A DNA stretch of 5,698 bases, from the NCBI GenBank assembly GCA_038209555.1, contig JBBQXP010000136.1:1-5698 (forward strand). Direction: 5' to 3'. The stretch's first letter is position 1; each line of letters begins with the position of its first letter. Below the pieces are notes generated by a model. The model did not search any database, was not told the DNA's origin, and saw only the letters and a program-made list of their open reading frames with translations. Shown piece by piece: positions 1-5,454 of this stretch. A program made the translations under genes and the position numbers. Source of the DNA: DASQGA01 sp038209555. Its GTDB lineage: Bacteria > Actinomycetota > Thermoleophilia > Gaiellales > Gaiellaceae.

Positions 1-117
1 ATGTTGAGGACGGTCGTGTAGTTCCACGTCACGCTCGCCTCGATCACCTTGGCGTTCCGCTCGCTCGGGATCAGGCCGAGCCCGTCGAAGAGAAACTCGA
101 CGATCAGGCCCGCCCCG
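1..117. repeat. Left copy of 117-bp terminal direct repeat
   Basis: Bases 1-117 are identical to 5582-5698, read base by base, and the match reaches both window ends. The repeat lies inside the coding region of a minus-strand permease, and the reading frame continues from position 1 to position 5581. It is therefore best read as the closure overlap of a circular or tandemly repeated sequence of 5581 bp, not as a biological terminal repeat. Confidence 0.97.
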
Positions 118-543
118 ACCATCGTCGCGTAGAAGCTGGCCCGGAGAAAGCCGGACACTTCCACCCGTAGTACTTGCGGTAGATGTCGAGGATCGGAAGC
201 ACGATCAAGTCGGCGAAGATGAACGCCAGCACACCCCCGAAGCTGATCCCGCCGTTCCAGAGGACGGCGGCCAGCGGCACGTTCCCGATCGAGCAGACGA
301 AACTCAGGACCGCGACGACCGGGTCGATGACCGGGCCCCAGAACTTGGCGAGCGTCTCGTGGTTCTCGAGGAAGAGCGACCGCCACCAGGACTCCGGCAC
401 CCACGCGGAAGGGCGCCGGCGATCAGGAGGCCGCCGACGATGTCGATCCAGATCGCCGCCCAATCCATGACGAAGTAGTTCGCCGTAGCGGTGAAGCCCT
501 TCGGCGAGCTGAGCCGCCGCCAGAGCGACCCCTTCTCATGCAC
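1..543 (-). pseudogene. Two-part metal-type permease (YraQ/UPF0718-like), 5'-truncated and frameshifted; main part
   Basis: Read from GTG 543 downwards, this gives HEKGSLWRRL, then the helix-rich stretch MDWAAIWIDIVGGLLIAGAL, then WVPESWW, and the strong signature SFVCSIGNVPLAAVLWNGG followed by FADLIVLPILDIYRKYYG. This matches the C-terminal half of YraQ/UPF0718-type permeases, polytopic membrane proteins linked to metal or arsenic export in some members. Two frame changes break it. One base is missing at 406-408, between the codons for GAL and AWVPES. One base is missing at 157/158, where the family would read KMSGFLRASFY. The frame then runs through position 1 into 5581-5455. The total of 670 nt plus the two missing bases is exactly 224 codons including the stop. 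The N-terminal half, with its own CSYA-type motif, is absent, so activity is unlikely. GTG 543 is only an in-frame codon near the joint and probably not the native start. Confidence 0.8.
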
Positions 544-751
544 CGACGTTGCGAGCCTGCCGCACCGTGATCAACGCGCCCACCGCAGCAGGCGCCGAAA
601 CGGCAACGATGAAGAAGGGGTACAACCACAGGGAGCCGGAACCCGGAACGTGCTGTTCGGAAGCGATCCGGTCGAGCAGGAGCCCTCCCGCGCTCATGGC
701 TAGAGCCGCGAGCGCCAGGCACCAGGCAAGGAGACGGGGCGCAGTCGGCAC
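536..751 (-). pseudogene. N-terminal fragment of a sensor-type membrane protein (histidine-kinase-like N-terminus)
   Basis: From GTG 751, 71 residues run to a stop at 536-538. Visible are a first helix (LLAWCLALAALAMSAGGLLL, about residues 7-26), a short outside loop with PGSGSLWL, a second helix (PFFIVAVSAPAAVGALI), and then VRQARNVGA and the stop. This pattern of two helices followed by VGALI.xRxxRN resembles the start of actinobacterial sensor histidine kinases, where the motif usually continues RNPxGW into further helices and a kinase core. Here it ends at that point, and the DNA switches to permease sequence in another frame. I infer a gene cut by a rearrangement or assembly joint near 543. 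The family call rests on pattern memory only; it could be another multi-helix protein. No good Shine-Dalgarno supports GTG 751. Confidence 0.5.
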
Positions 752-1069
752 GGCATCATTCTCGTGGAGCAGAGCTCACCTGGCCACCGTGCTGCCACCG
801 AACCGCCGATCCGCATCCGGTGGTCGCCGCGAAAGCGGGCGCCATCACGCCACCTCGGAAACCCTCGATGGCCGCCGTCGCTCGACGGAAGACTGCGCTT
901 GACCCCGCGCGGCCCCTCCGAGCTATCGCGCTGGGAAAGCGCCTATCCGATGACGGAAGCGGAACACCTGCGGCATGATGCGTCGACTCAGACCGTCTGA
1001 TACGGCCCCGACCGAGCTATCGCCCCCCGGCCGGGTGCCTGCCGATGAGGGACGAGGAACACCTGCGGC
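752..1069. other. Gene-poor stretch holding a degenerate duplication
   Basis: No convincing reading frame is seen on either strand. The right half holds two diverged copies of one segment (908-978 and 1003-1073). A TTGACC hexamer at 899-904 followed 19 bp later by TATCGC could be a weak rightward promoter for the gene at 1070. The left half is the upstream side of the minus-strand sensor fragment. Confidence 0.5.
908..978 (+). repeat. First copy of a ~71-bp imperfect duplicated leader
   Basis: It shares CCGAGCTATCGC (918-929 with 1012-1023) and a 32-bp block (947-978 with 1042-1073; 28 of 32 bases alike, ending in an exact 18-mer, GGAACACCTGCGGCATGA) with the second copy. The offset is 94 bp at the left and 95 bp at the right. 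After the 18-mer, this copy also has an ATG and RLRPSD-like codons but no long frame, so it may be a 5' remnant of a duplicated gene. Confidence 0.8.
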
Positions 1070-1073
1070 ATGA
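1003..1073 (+). repeat. Second copy of the ~71-bp duplicated leader
   Basis: Diverged copy of 908-978. It ends on the ATG (1070-1072) of the 71-aa protein, so the conserved block includes that gene's ribosome-binding region (GAGGAA at 1054-1059). Conservation of the 18-mer next to the start codon, with a more diverged middle, suggests duplication of leader plus gene start. Confidence 0.8.
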
Positions 1074-1285
1074 GACTACGTACCGGCGACCCCACCTTGC
1101 TCGATGACCTGCGCGCACACTTCGAGCGCTCGGGCTTCGCAGTTGAGAGCACGGGCGACGCCGACCTCGATGTGCGGCGGTCCGACGCTCCGAGTGCCGA
1201 GCAGGAGCGTCGGGAGGTCGAGCTGCACCTAAAGATCTGGCGCGTTATGCACCCGGGCACCCGGGCCGAGCTAGCCGGCCCCTAG
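1070..1285 (+). CDS. Small hypothetical protein (71 aa)
   Basis: The 71-residue product is charged and soluble, with no signal peptide or membrane helix. It begins MRLRTGDPTLLDDLRAHF, followed by a helix-like stretch and a short beta-like segment (FAVESTGDADLDVR, about residues 23-36). It ends with a helix containing APSAEQERREVELHLKIW and MHPG. This layout (RLRxxDPxLLDDL, then D/E-rich strand, then APSxEQxRREx.LxxxW) resembles short actinobacterial hypothetical proteins with no assigned function that I know of. Strong G/C third-position use and an unbroken frame support a real gene. ATG 1070 was chosen because of GAGGAA at 1054-1059, although the spacing of about 10 nt is long. It is the second of two leader copies. 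No function is proposed. Confidence 0.65.
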   Translation: MRLRTGDPTLLDDLRAHFERSGFAVESTGDADLDVRRSDAPSAEQERREVELHLKIWRVMHPGTRAELAGP

Positions 1286-1289
1286 TCTC

Positions 1290-1410
1290 AGGGCCAGCGT
1301 CAAACGGGCCGAACTCTCGCCGTGCGCAAGTCGGGACAGTAGACCACGATTTCTTCGCCGTCTTCGATGGTCCGGATCGCCGACCAGTAAGTCTGCCAGC
1401 CGGCCGCGTC
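1290..1410 (-). pseudogene. Remnant of a small zinc-ribbon-like protein, frameshifted
   Basis: On the minus strand one frame reads DAAGWQTYWSAIRTIEDGEE then IVVYCPD and ends soon after at TGA 1300-1302. The neighbouring frame from the same point reads CARREFGPF. Removing one T (one of the two A on the plus strand at 1328-1329) joins them as YCPDCARREFGPF, a CPxC knuckle. GW.xY...YCPxCAxREFG is typical of short actinobacterial zinc-ribbon proteins. The N-terminal CxxC that would complete a zinc site is not seen, and a stop lies directly upstream of the aspartate (about 1411-1413), so this looks like a decayed gene. It lies antisense between two plus-strand genes. Similarity by chance is possible at this length. 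Confidence 0.45.
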
Positions 1411-1422
1411 CTAGTAGCTCGT

Positions 1423-1453
1423 TTACCCGGCTTCGACTGCCAATCCCGGGTAA
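1423..1453. promoter_or_regulatory. 8-bp inverted repeat upstream of the alpha/beta-barrel gene
   Basis: TTACCCGG (1423-1430) and CCGGGTAA (1446-1453) are perfect reverse complements with a 15-nt spacer, ending 33 nt before ATG 1487. This could be a dimeric repressor operator or a leader hairpin. No clear -35/-10 pair is seen with it. Confidence 0.4.
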
Positions 1454-1486
1454 GGTCGGCCGCACCCGAGCACGGAGGATCGCATC

Positions 1487-1765
1487 ATGAGTCTCGTTGT
1501 CCGCTTCAGCCCAACAAACTTGACGAGCGAGAAGTACGACGAAAGCCTCCGGCGGCTCGAGGAGGCTGGCGGGTTTCCTCCGGACGGACTCGATTACCAC
1601 GTCTGCTTCGGGCCGGAAGGAAACATGCGCGTCAGTGAAATCTGGGACTCTCGGGAGCAGCTCCAGGCGTTTGGTGAGCGGCTGATGCCCATTCTGACCG
1701 AGATCGGGATCGAGTTTTCCGGCGAGCCAGAGATCTTCGAGGTTCATAACATCGTCAAGCGCTAA
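1487..1765 (+). CDS. Dimeric alpha/beta-barrel (ABM-like) hypothetical protein
   Basis: 92 residues, soluble. Layout: strand MSLVVRFSPTNL (1-12), helix TSEKYDESLRRLEEAG (13-28), strand DYHVCFGPEGNMRVSEIWD (36-54), helix SREQLQAFGERLMPILTEIG (55-74), and a last strand EIFEVHNIVKR. This beta-alpha-beta-beta-alpha-beta order, with SEIWDSREQxxAF, is that of the dimeric alpha/beta-barrel superfamily (antibiotic-biosynthesis-monooxygenase-like small proteins). Most such stand-alone proteins have no known substrate; some are heme or quinol oxygenases or ligand-binding proteins. H38 and C40 are polar residues that could face the barrel, but a catalytic role is speculation. GGAGG at 1474-1478, 8 nt before ATG 1487, fixes the start. 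A terminator overlaps its stop, so it is probably a single-gene transcript or the end of one. Confidence 0.85.
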   Translation: MSLVVRFSPTNLTSEKYDESLRRLEEAGGFPPDGLDYHVCFGPEGNMRVSEIWDSREQLQAFGERLMPILTEIGIEFSGEPEIFEVHNIVKR

Positions 1766-1780
1766 ACGCTCGCGCTTTTT
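1757..1780 (+). terminator. Rho-independent terminator overlapping the stop codon
   Basis: AAGCGC (1757-1762) pairs with GCGCTT (1772-1777) across a 9-nt loop, and the right arm runs into TTTTT (1776-1780). The stem uses the last two sense codons of the upstream gene. It is short but well placed. Confidence 0.5.
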
Positions 1781-1831
1781 GGATTAGCTGAGCTCGAGGC
1801 CGGCTCCTCACTGAACTAGGAGACTTCCACG

Positions 1832-2020
1832 ATGAGCATCGTTCAGCGCCTCCATAATCCGACCGGAAGATCGTGCGGATGCCTGCCTGACTGCATCTGT
1901 CAACGCAACGCTCTCGGCCGGGCCTTTCGCTGGTACATCCCCGGGCGCTTCCACACGCCCGTACCTCCCGAGGACAAGGCCCGCCTCCATGCGGAGGGCA
2001 GAAGCTTCGGAGAGGCGTAG
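1832..2020 (+). CDS. Small Cys-cluster protein (62 aa, CxCx3CxC)
   Basis: 62 residues beginning MSIVQRLHNPTGR, then SCGCLPDCICQR with four cysteines at 15, 17, 21 and 23 (CxCx3CxC), followed by ALGRAFRWYIPGRFHTP and a charged tail. No signal peptide is visible; the W-Y-I-P-G stretch is too short for a clear membrane helix but could sit at a membrane surface. The CGCLPDCxC pattern recurs, as I remember it, in short actinobacterial proteins of unknown function, and the four closely spaced cysteines suggest zinc or another metal, or redox pairing (inference). AGGAGA at 1818-1823, 8 nt before ATG 1832, strongly supports the start. It lies after a terminator, so it probably has its own promoter in 1781-1817, which I cannot define. 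Confidence 0.7.
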   Translation: MSIVQRLHNPTGRSCGCLPDCICQRNALGRAFRWYIPGRFHTPVPPEDKARLHAEGRSFGEA

Positions 2021-2176
2021 CTGAGCAGCGTGCTTCAAAGGGGGAGGATCAAATTGGAAAGGCGATGGCAGACAAGGCCGCTTAAACCCGGGGCCGCACC
2101 GCCGCCTTGCGGCAGGGCACGATGTGGCCCCGGAAACCTTCCCCGGCCGCAGCCTTCGACCTTAGCTGCTCGCAAT

Positions 2177-2207
2177 CCTCGTGCGCCAGCGCTCACGAGG
2201 TTCTATT
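2177..2207 (+). terminator. Possible terminator downstream of the Cys-cluster gene
   Basis: CCTCGTG (2177-2183) pairs with CACGAGG (2194-2200) around a 10-nt loop that can pair further (CGC/GCG). TTCTATT follows at 2201-2207. The T tract is interrupted, so termination would be partial; it lies 157 nt after the stop. Confidence 0.3.
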
Positions 2208-2229
2208 CGCTTCTCGAGTGGGAATAGTG

Positions 2230-2496
2230 CTATCTCGCAGGGCCCGGCCCCTCTGCGGCAACGGGCTGTGCCCTGCTTGAGGTTAAAGCTCCGGTCGCCA
2301 TGCTCGTCTTGTGCCGCCTCATAAGCACCAGATTGAGCTCGACGCCGGGTCGTTGAACCAAGCCGACGCCGGCCGTATAGGAGGGCGTGAGGATCTGCGT
2401 CGCCACGCCCGGATTGCGCGTGCGCCAGGCAGTCAAGTAGTCACCGAGCTCGATGCGAGCGTCCGAGTTGTTCGGCGGCAGGGTCGGCGCTGAACT
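2230..2496 (-). pseudogene. Unrecognised gene fragment, minus strand
   Basis: The open frame reads PTLPPNNSDARIELGDYLTAW, then RTRNPGVATQI, then a strand-like stretch YTAGVGLVQRPGVELNLVLMRR, and degrades into low-complexity residues before a stop near 2230. The central 55 residues look protein-like (alternating hydrophobics, few Arg/Pro runs), unlike the tail. No ATG or GTG with a ribosome site precedes it; the only in-frame candidate is TTG 2436, and a stop lies at 2497-2499. I do not recognise the family. It may be a remnant of a longer gene or a chance frame. Confidence 0.25.
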
Positions 2497-2507
2497 TTAA
2501 AGGCGGC

Positions 2508-2575
2508 GAGCCACGAAGTTTTTTCGGGCCGGAGGGCCGGGACAAGCTCCTCCAGCTGGGCTCGACTTCGTGCTC
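2508..2575. other. Stem-rich intergenic element, possible structured RNA
   Basis: CACGAAGT (2512-2519) and ACTTCGTG (2565-2572) are perfect reverse complements 45 nt apart. Beyond a one-base bulge (C2511), GAG (2508-2510) pairs with CTC (2573-2575). Inside, GGAGG (2531-2535) can pair with CCTCC (2549-2553), and CCAGCTGG (2552-2559) is a palindrome. T6 at 2519-2524 lies just after the left arm. It sits upstream of the TATAAT box, so the antiporter transcript from that box would not include it. Confidence 0.35.
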
Positions 2576-2607
2576 CGACTTACCGGGGGCGGTGAGACCC
2601 GCCCGGG

Positions 2608-2613
2608 TATAAT
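2608..2613 (+). promoter_or_regulatory. -10 box (TATAAT) upstream of the transporter operon
   Basis: A perfect TATAAT in a GC-rich setting, 95 nt before GTG 2709. No good -35 hexamer lies at 16-18 bp; TTACCG (2580-2585) is 22 bp away. If used, the leader would be about 90 nt and include the GCCC-TTCG-GGGC hairpin (2651-2662). Confidence 0.4.
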
Positions 2614-2708
2614 TCGTATCCGCGCTGCGCGATGAGGCTCGCGCTTAACCGCCCTTCGGGGCTGATGGCCTCTACTGATCGTCAAGTCGACGCGATGTGG
2701 AGGTCACT

Positions 2709-3872
2709 GTGGAGCCCGTTCAACTCGCCGCCGTTCTCGCAGCAGTCGTGCTCGTCGCGAGCATGCTCTCGGTCGAGCTCGGTGTCACGGTCGCGCTGCT
2801 CGAGCTCACGCTGGGCGTCGTCGCCGGAAACGTCTTCGATCTCTCCAGTCAGGAGTGGCTCGATTTCATCGCGACCTTTGCCTCGATCGTGCTCACGTTC
2901 CTGGCCGGGATGGAGGTCGACCCCGCCTATATGCGCCGGCGGCTGGAGGCTTCAGTCGGGATCGGCGTCTCCTCGTTCGTCGGCCCCTTCGTCGTCGCGT
3001 CGCTCGTTGCTTTCTTCCTGCTCGACTGGACGCTGAAGGCGTCCCTGATCGCGGGCACGGCGCTCTCGACGACCTCCCTGGCCGTCGTCTACGCCGTCCT
3101 GGTCGAGCGTGGCCTCACGGATGTCCGGATCGGCAAGCTGTTGATGAGCGCCACTTTCGTGACCGACCTCTGCACGGCGCTCGCGCTCTCGGCGATCTTC
3201 ATCAAGCCGAACATCTGGTTCCCCGTCTTCCTGATCGTCTCGCTGGCGCTGATCCTGGCGCTGCCACGCATCGCGTCGTGGTTCTTCGGGCGCTACGGCG
3301 ACCGCGTGATCGAGCCGGAGATCAAGCTCGTCTTCGCCTGCCTGCTCTTGCTGATGGTGCTCGCCAACGCCTCAAACGGTCACGCCGTCCTGCCGGCATT
3401 CGTGCTCGGCCTCGTCATGAGCCGCCACTACCAGGAGCACCGCGAAGAGCAGAAGCGGCTGCGTGTCGTCGCCTTCGCGTTCCTGACACCGTTCTTCTTC
3501 ATCAAGGGCGGCCTCAACGTCTCGCTCGGCGCTGTCTTCGCGAACCTCGGCCTGCTCGCCGCACTCCTGGCGGCGAAGATGCTGCCGAAGATCGCCTTCA
3601 TCTTCCCGCTCGCGCAAAGGGCGGCGCCTCGCCACGCGACCTTCACGACGCTGCTGATGAGCACCGGCCTCACCTTCGGGACGATCTCATCGCTCTACGG
3701 CCTCAACGCCGGGATCATCGACGAGACCCAGTTCTCGCTGCTCGTCACCGTCGTCGTCCTCTCGGCCGTGGTGCCGACCGCGATTGCCGAGCGTTGGTTC
3801 CTCCCGGACGCCGACGCGGAGAAGCGCCTCGATCGCCGCAGCGCCGGAGCGCAGGCAGAGGAGTACGTCTAG
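2709..3872 (+). CDS. CPA2-family cation:proton antiporter, membrane domain only
   Basis: 387 residues, almost all membrane helices. It exchanges protons for Na+ or K+ across the inner membrane (family knowledge). Signatures in order: E32 in LLELTLGVVAGN (the family's GELLAG helix), LTFLAGMEVD at 62-71, LSTTSLAVVYAVLVERG at 119-135, and the ion-site pair T152-D153 in SATFVTDLCTAL, where relatives carry ND, QD or DD. K266 lies in FFFIKGGLNVSL. The single acidic residue at the site suggests electroneutral exchange (inference). There is no C-terminal TrkA-N/RCK domain as in KefB/KefC; it ends shortly after the last helix with a charged tail. GTG 2709 was chosen because GGAGGT (2699-2704) lies just upstream; GTG 2697, four codons earlier, has no ribosome site. 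First gene of a three-gene operon. The ion cannot be told from sequence. Confidence 0.93.
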   Translation: MEPVQLAAVLAAVVLVASMLSVELGVTVALLELTLGVVAGNVFDLSSQEWLDFIATFASIVLTFLAGMEVDPAYMRRRLEASVGIGVSSFVGPFVVASLVAFFLLDWTLKASLIAGTALSTTSLAVVYAVLVERGLTDVRIGKLLMSATFVTDLCTALALSAIFIKPNIWFPVFLIVSLALILALPRIASWFFGRYGDRVIEPEIKLVFACLLLLMVLANASNGHAVLPAFVLGLVMSRHYQEHREEQKRLRVVAFAFLTPFFFIKGGLNVSLGAVFANLGLLAALLAAKMLPKIAFIFPLAQRAAPRHATFTTLLMSTGLTFGTISSLYGLNAGIIDETQFSLLVTVVVLSAVVPTAIAERWFLPDADAEKRLDRRSAGAQAEEYV

Positions 3873-4076
3873 ATGGCGCCGCCGAAGCGTGACACACCGG
3901 CGCATCGGGCAATCGCGACCGCCGGCTGGATCCTTGCCGCCATCGGGCTCGCCGGCCTCGTCGTCTGGCCGGACCTCATCGTCGTCTGGGCGTTCATGAT
4001 CTTCTTCGGCGTCGCGGCGCTCCCGCGCGCTCTGCTCGAGTGGGTACGCGCACGTCGTCAAGGGCGGCGAAGGTGA
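3873..4076 (+). CDS. Small two-helix membrane protein (67 aa)
   Basis: 67 residues: a polar basic start (MAPPKRDTPAHR), a first helix (AIATAGWILAAIGLAGLVVW, about 13-32), a tight turn with PD, a second helix (IVVWAFMIFFGVAALP, about 36-51), and a very basic end (RARRQGRRR). Both ends should face the cytoplasm by the positive-inside rule. ATG 3873 directly follows the antiporter stop (TAG 3870-3872), with AGAGGAG at 3857-3863, 9 nt upstream. Its TGA (4074-4076) overlaps the GTG of the MFS gene. Position between two transporters suggests an accessory subunit or a membrane protein helping one of them, but no family is recognised. Confidence 0.8.
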   Translation: MAPPKRDTPAHRAIATAGWILAAIGLAGLVVWPDLIVVWAFMIFFGVAALPRALLEWVRARRQGRRR

Positions 4077-5293
4077 GGGTGAAGGCAACTCCAGAGACGA
4101 GGGGACGACTGCGGCGGGTCGGTCGGGCGCGACGCGCGCTTCCACAGAACGTCCGTGCGCTTGGCTGGGTCTCGTTCGCCAACGACTTCGCGAGCGAGCT
4201 GATCTACCCGGTACTGCCGTTGTTCCTGACGATCACGCTCGGCGCTCCGGTGGCGATCCTCGGCCTGATCGAAGGAATCGCCGAAGGAGTCGCGGTCGGA
4301 CTGCGTGGCGTCGCCGGCTGGCTCTGGGACCGGGCCGGCGAGCGTCGACGGCCTTGGATCGTCACAGGCTATGCGCTCTCGGCTCTCGCACGGCCGGTCA
4401 TCGCCGCGGCGCCGGCTTGGGGGTACGTGCTCGGCGGCCGCCTCGGCGACCGCCTCGGCAAGGCGGCCCGGACCGCCCCCCGAGACGCGCTGATCCGCGA
4501 CTCCACCCCTTCCGCGCTCATTGGGGCCAGCTTCGGCTACCACCGGGCGATGGATACCGCCGGCGCAGTCGTCGGCCCGCTGATCGCCGTTGCCCTCCTC
4601 GCGGGTGGATGGTCGCTGCGGAGCGTCCTCTGGGTCGCCGTGGTGCCCGGACTCCTGACCCTGCTCTTTCTCACCCGCGTACGCGAGGCACCGCGGCGGG
4701 ACGAGGCGGCACTTGCGCCCGACAGATACGAGCTGCGACGGCTGCCGCGACCGTTCTGGCTCGTGCTCGAAGTCTGGACGCTGTTCTCACTCGGGAACTC
4801 GAGCGACGTCTTCCTGATCCTACGCGCCCACGACCTGGGACTGAGCGCGAAGCTCGTGATCCTTGCCTACGCGCTCTACAACCTCGTCTACTCAGCGTTG
4901 TCCTGGCCGCTCGGCGCGCTTTCGGATCGAGTCGCCAGAACGAGTGTTCTCGCCGCCGGCCTCGCCGTGTTCGCCCTCGTCTACCTCGGCTTCGCGGTCG
5001 CCCCCGGCTCCTGGGCGGTCTGGCCGCTGTTCGCTGTCTACGGCGTCTACATCGCCGCCACCGAAGGCGTCGCCAAGGCCTGGGTCGCCGACTACGTTCC
5101 ATCGGGCGCAGCCGGCACGGCCTACGGGCTCTTCGCCGCCGCAAGCGGGGGTGCCTTGCTCGTTGCCAGTGTCGTCGCCGGCCTGCTCTGGTCGCGGGTC
5201 AGCCCACAGGCGCCGTTTCTGCTCGGCGCAGCCACGGCTGTCCTGGCCCTGCTGATTGTCTCGCGCCCCGTGCGACGGCGCTTGGGCGGTTAG
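4073..5293 (+). CDS. MFS transporter
   Basis: 406 residues: a basic N-terminal tail of about 28 residues, then a 12-helix-type major facilitator. Motif A is clear after helix 2 (G82-W-L-W-D86-R-A-G-E-R-R, to about 95). Then comes GRLGDRLGKAARTAPRDALI (122-141), a signature of an MFS subgroup in which RxxDRxGKxxRxAPRDxLI is conserved. The second half repeats it weakly (GALSDRVARTSV). Acidic residues D38 and E42 in helix 1 and E67 and E71 in helix 2 are unusual in the lipid phase and may bind protons or a cation. GTG 4073 is preferred over GTG 4040 because its GTGA overlaps the upstream stop, giving translational coupling; the 4040 start would overlap by 37 nt. The substrate is unknown; export of a metal ion or small drug is plausible from context. 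Confidence 0.9.
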   Translation: MRVKATPETRGRLRRVGRARRALPQNVRALGWVSFANDFASELIYPVLPLFLTITLGAPVAILGLIEGIAEGVAVGLRGVAGWLWDRAGERRRPWIVTGYALSALARPVIAAAPAWGYVLGGRLGDRLGKAARTAPRDALIRDSTPSALIGASFGYHRAMDTAGAVVGPLIAVALLAGGWSLRSVLWVAVVPGLLTLLFLTRVREAPRRDEAALAPDRYELRRLPRPFWLVLEVWTLFSLGNSSDVFLILRAHDLGLSAKLVILAYALYNLVYSALSWPLGALSDRVARTSVLAAGLAVFALVYLGFAVAPGSWAVWPLFAVYGVYIAATEGVAKAWVADYVPSGAAGTAYGLFAAASGGALLVASVVAGLLWSRVSPQAPFLLGAATAVLALLIVSRPVRRRLGG

Positions 5294-5392
5294 GCCCGGG
5301 TCAGCCGACGCGCGAAGCGGTCGACGCGCCGCGTCAGCGATCTACCAACGACGGTCGAGCACAACACAGAAGGTGGTCGATCACCAGAGAGA

Positions 5393-5411
5393 CCACGCGT
5401 CGAGCGCGTGG
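5393..5411. terminator. Hairpin between convergent genes
   Basis: CCACGCG (5393-5399) and CGCGTGG (5405-5411) form a 7-bp stem with loop TCGAG. It lies between the MFS stop (5293) and the permease stop (5455), where a two-way terminator is expected. No T tract follows on either strand, so it would be a non-canonical or Rho-aided site. Confidence 0.3.
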
Positions 5412-5454
5412 AACACCCGGTTGTGGACAGTCGAGGCGCGGCTGACGGCCTGGC

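Larger units (their letters stand above)
2021..2708. other. 688-bp gene-poor stretch with hairpins and a gene fragment
   Basis: No convincing complete gene. In order it holds a hairpin with a T-rich tail (2177-2207), a 7-bp inverted repeat (GCAGGGC 2237-2243 with GCCCTGC 2270-2276), a possible minus-strand gene fragment (2230-2496), a stem-rich element (2508-2575), a TATAAT box (2608-2613) and a small hairpin with a TTCG loop (2651-2662) in the antiporter leader. A six-codon frame MADKAA starts at 2064 and stops at once. Confidence 0.5.

Noticed and set aside
764..1000. 78-codon plus-strand frame
   Set aside because: Composition is that of random GC-rich DNA; only its last 16 codons cross the duplicated leader.
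1271..1747. 158-codon minus-strand frame
   Set aside because: Mostly antisense to the well-supported 92-aa gene; its residues show no domain pattern.
2030..2227. 65-codon plus-strand frame after the Cys-cluster gene
   Set aside because: Arg/Pro-rich, no good ribosome site and no motif; it contains the hairpin at 2177-2200.
2230..2300. Possible tRNA-like fold near the GC-rich inverted repeat
   Set aside because: No acceptor stem, no GGTTCGAATCC-type T arm and no anticodon arm could be placed.
2855..3892. 345-codon plus-strand frame overlapping the antiporter
   Set aside because: Arg/Pro/Ala-rich, no helices or motifs; it is the out-of-frame shadow of the antiporter in GC-rich DNA.
3687..4145. 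152-codon minus-strand frame rich in Asp/Glu/Arg
   Set aside because: Low-complexity shadow across three coupled plus-strand genes.
4354..5445. 363-codon plus-strand frame overlapping the MFS gene
   Set aside because: Arg/Pro-rich shadow with no family pattern; the MFS frame explains the region.
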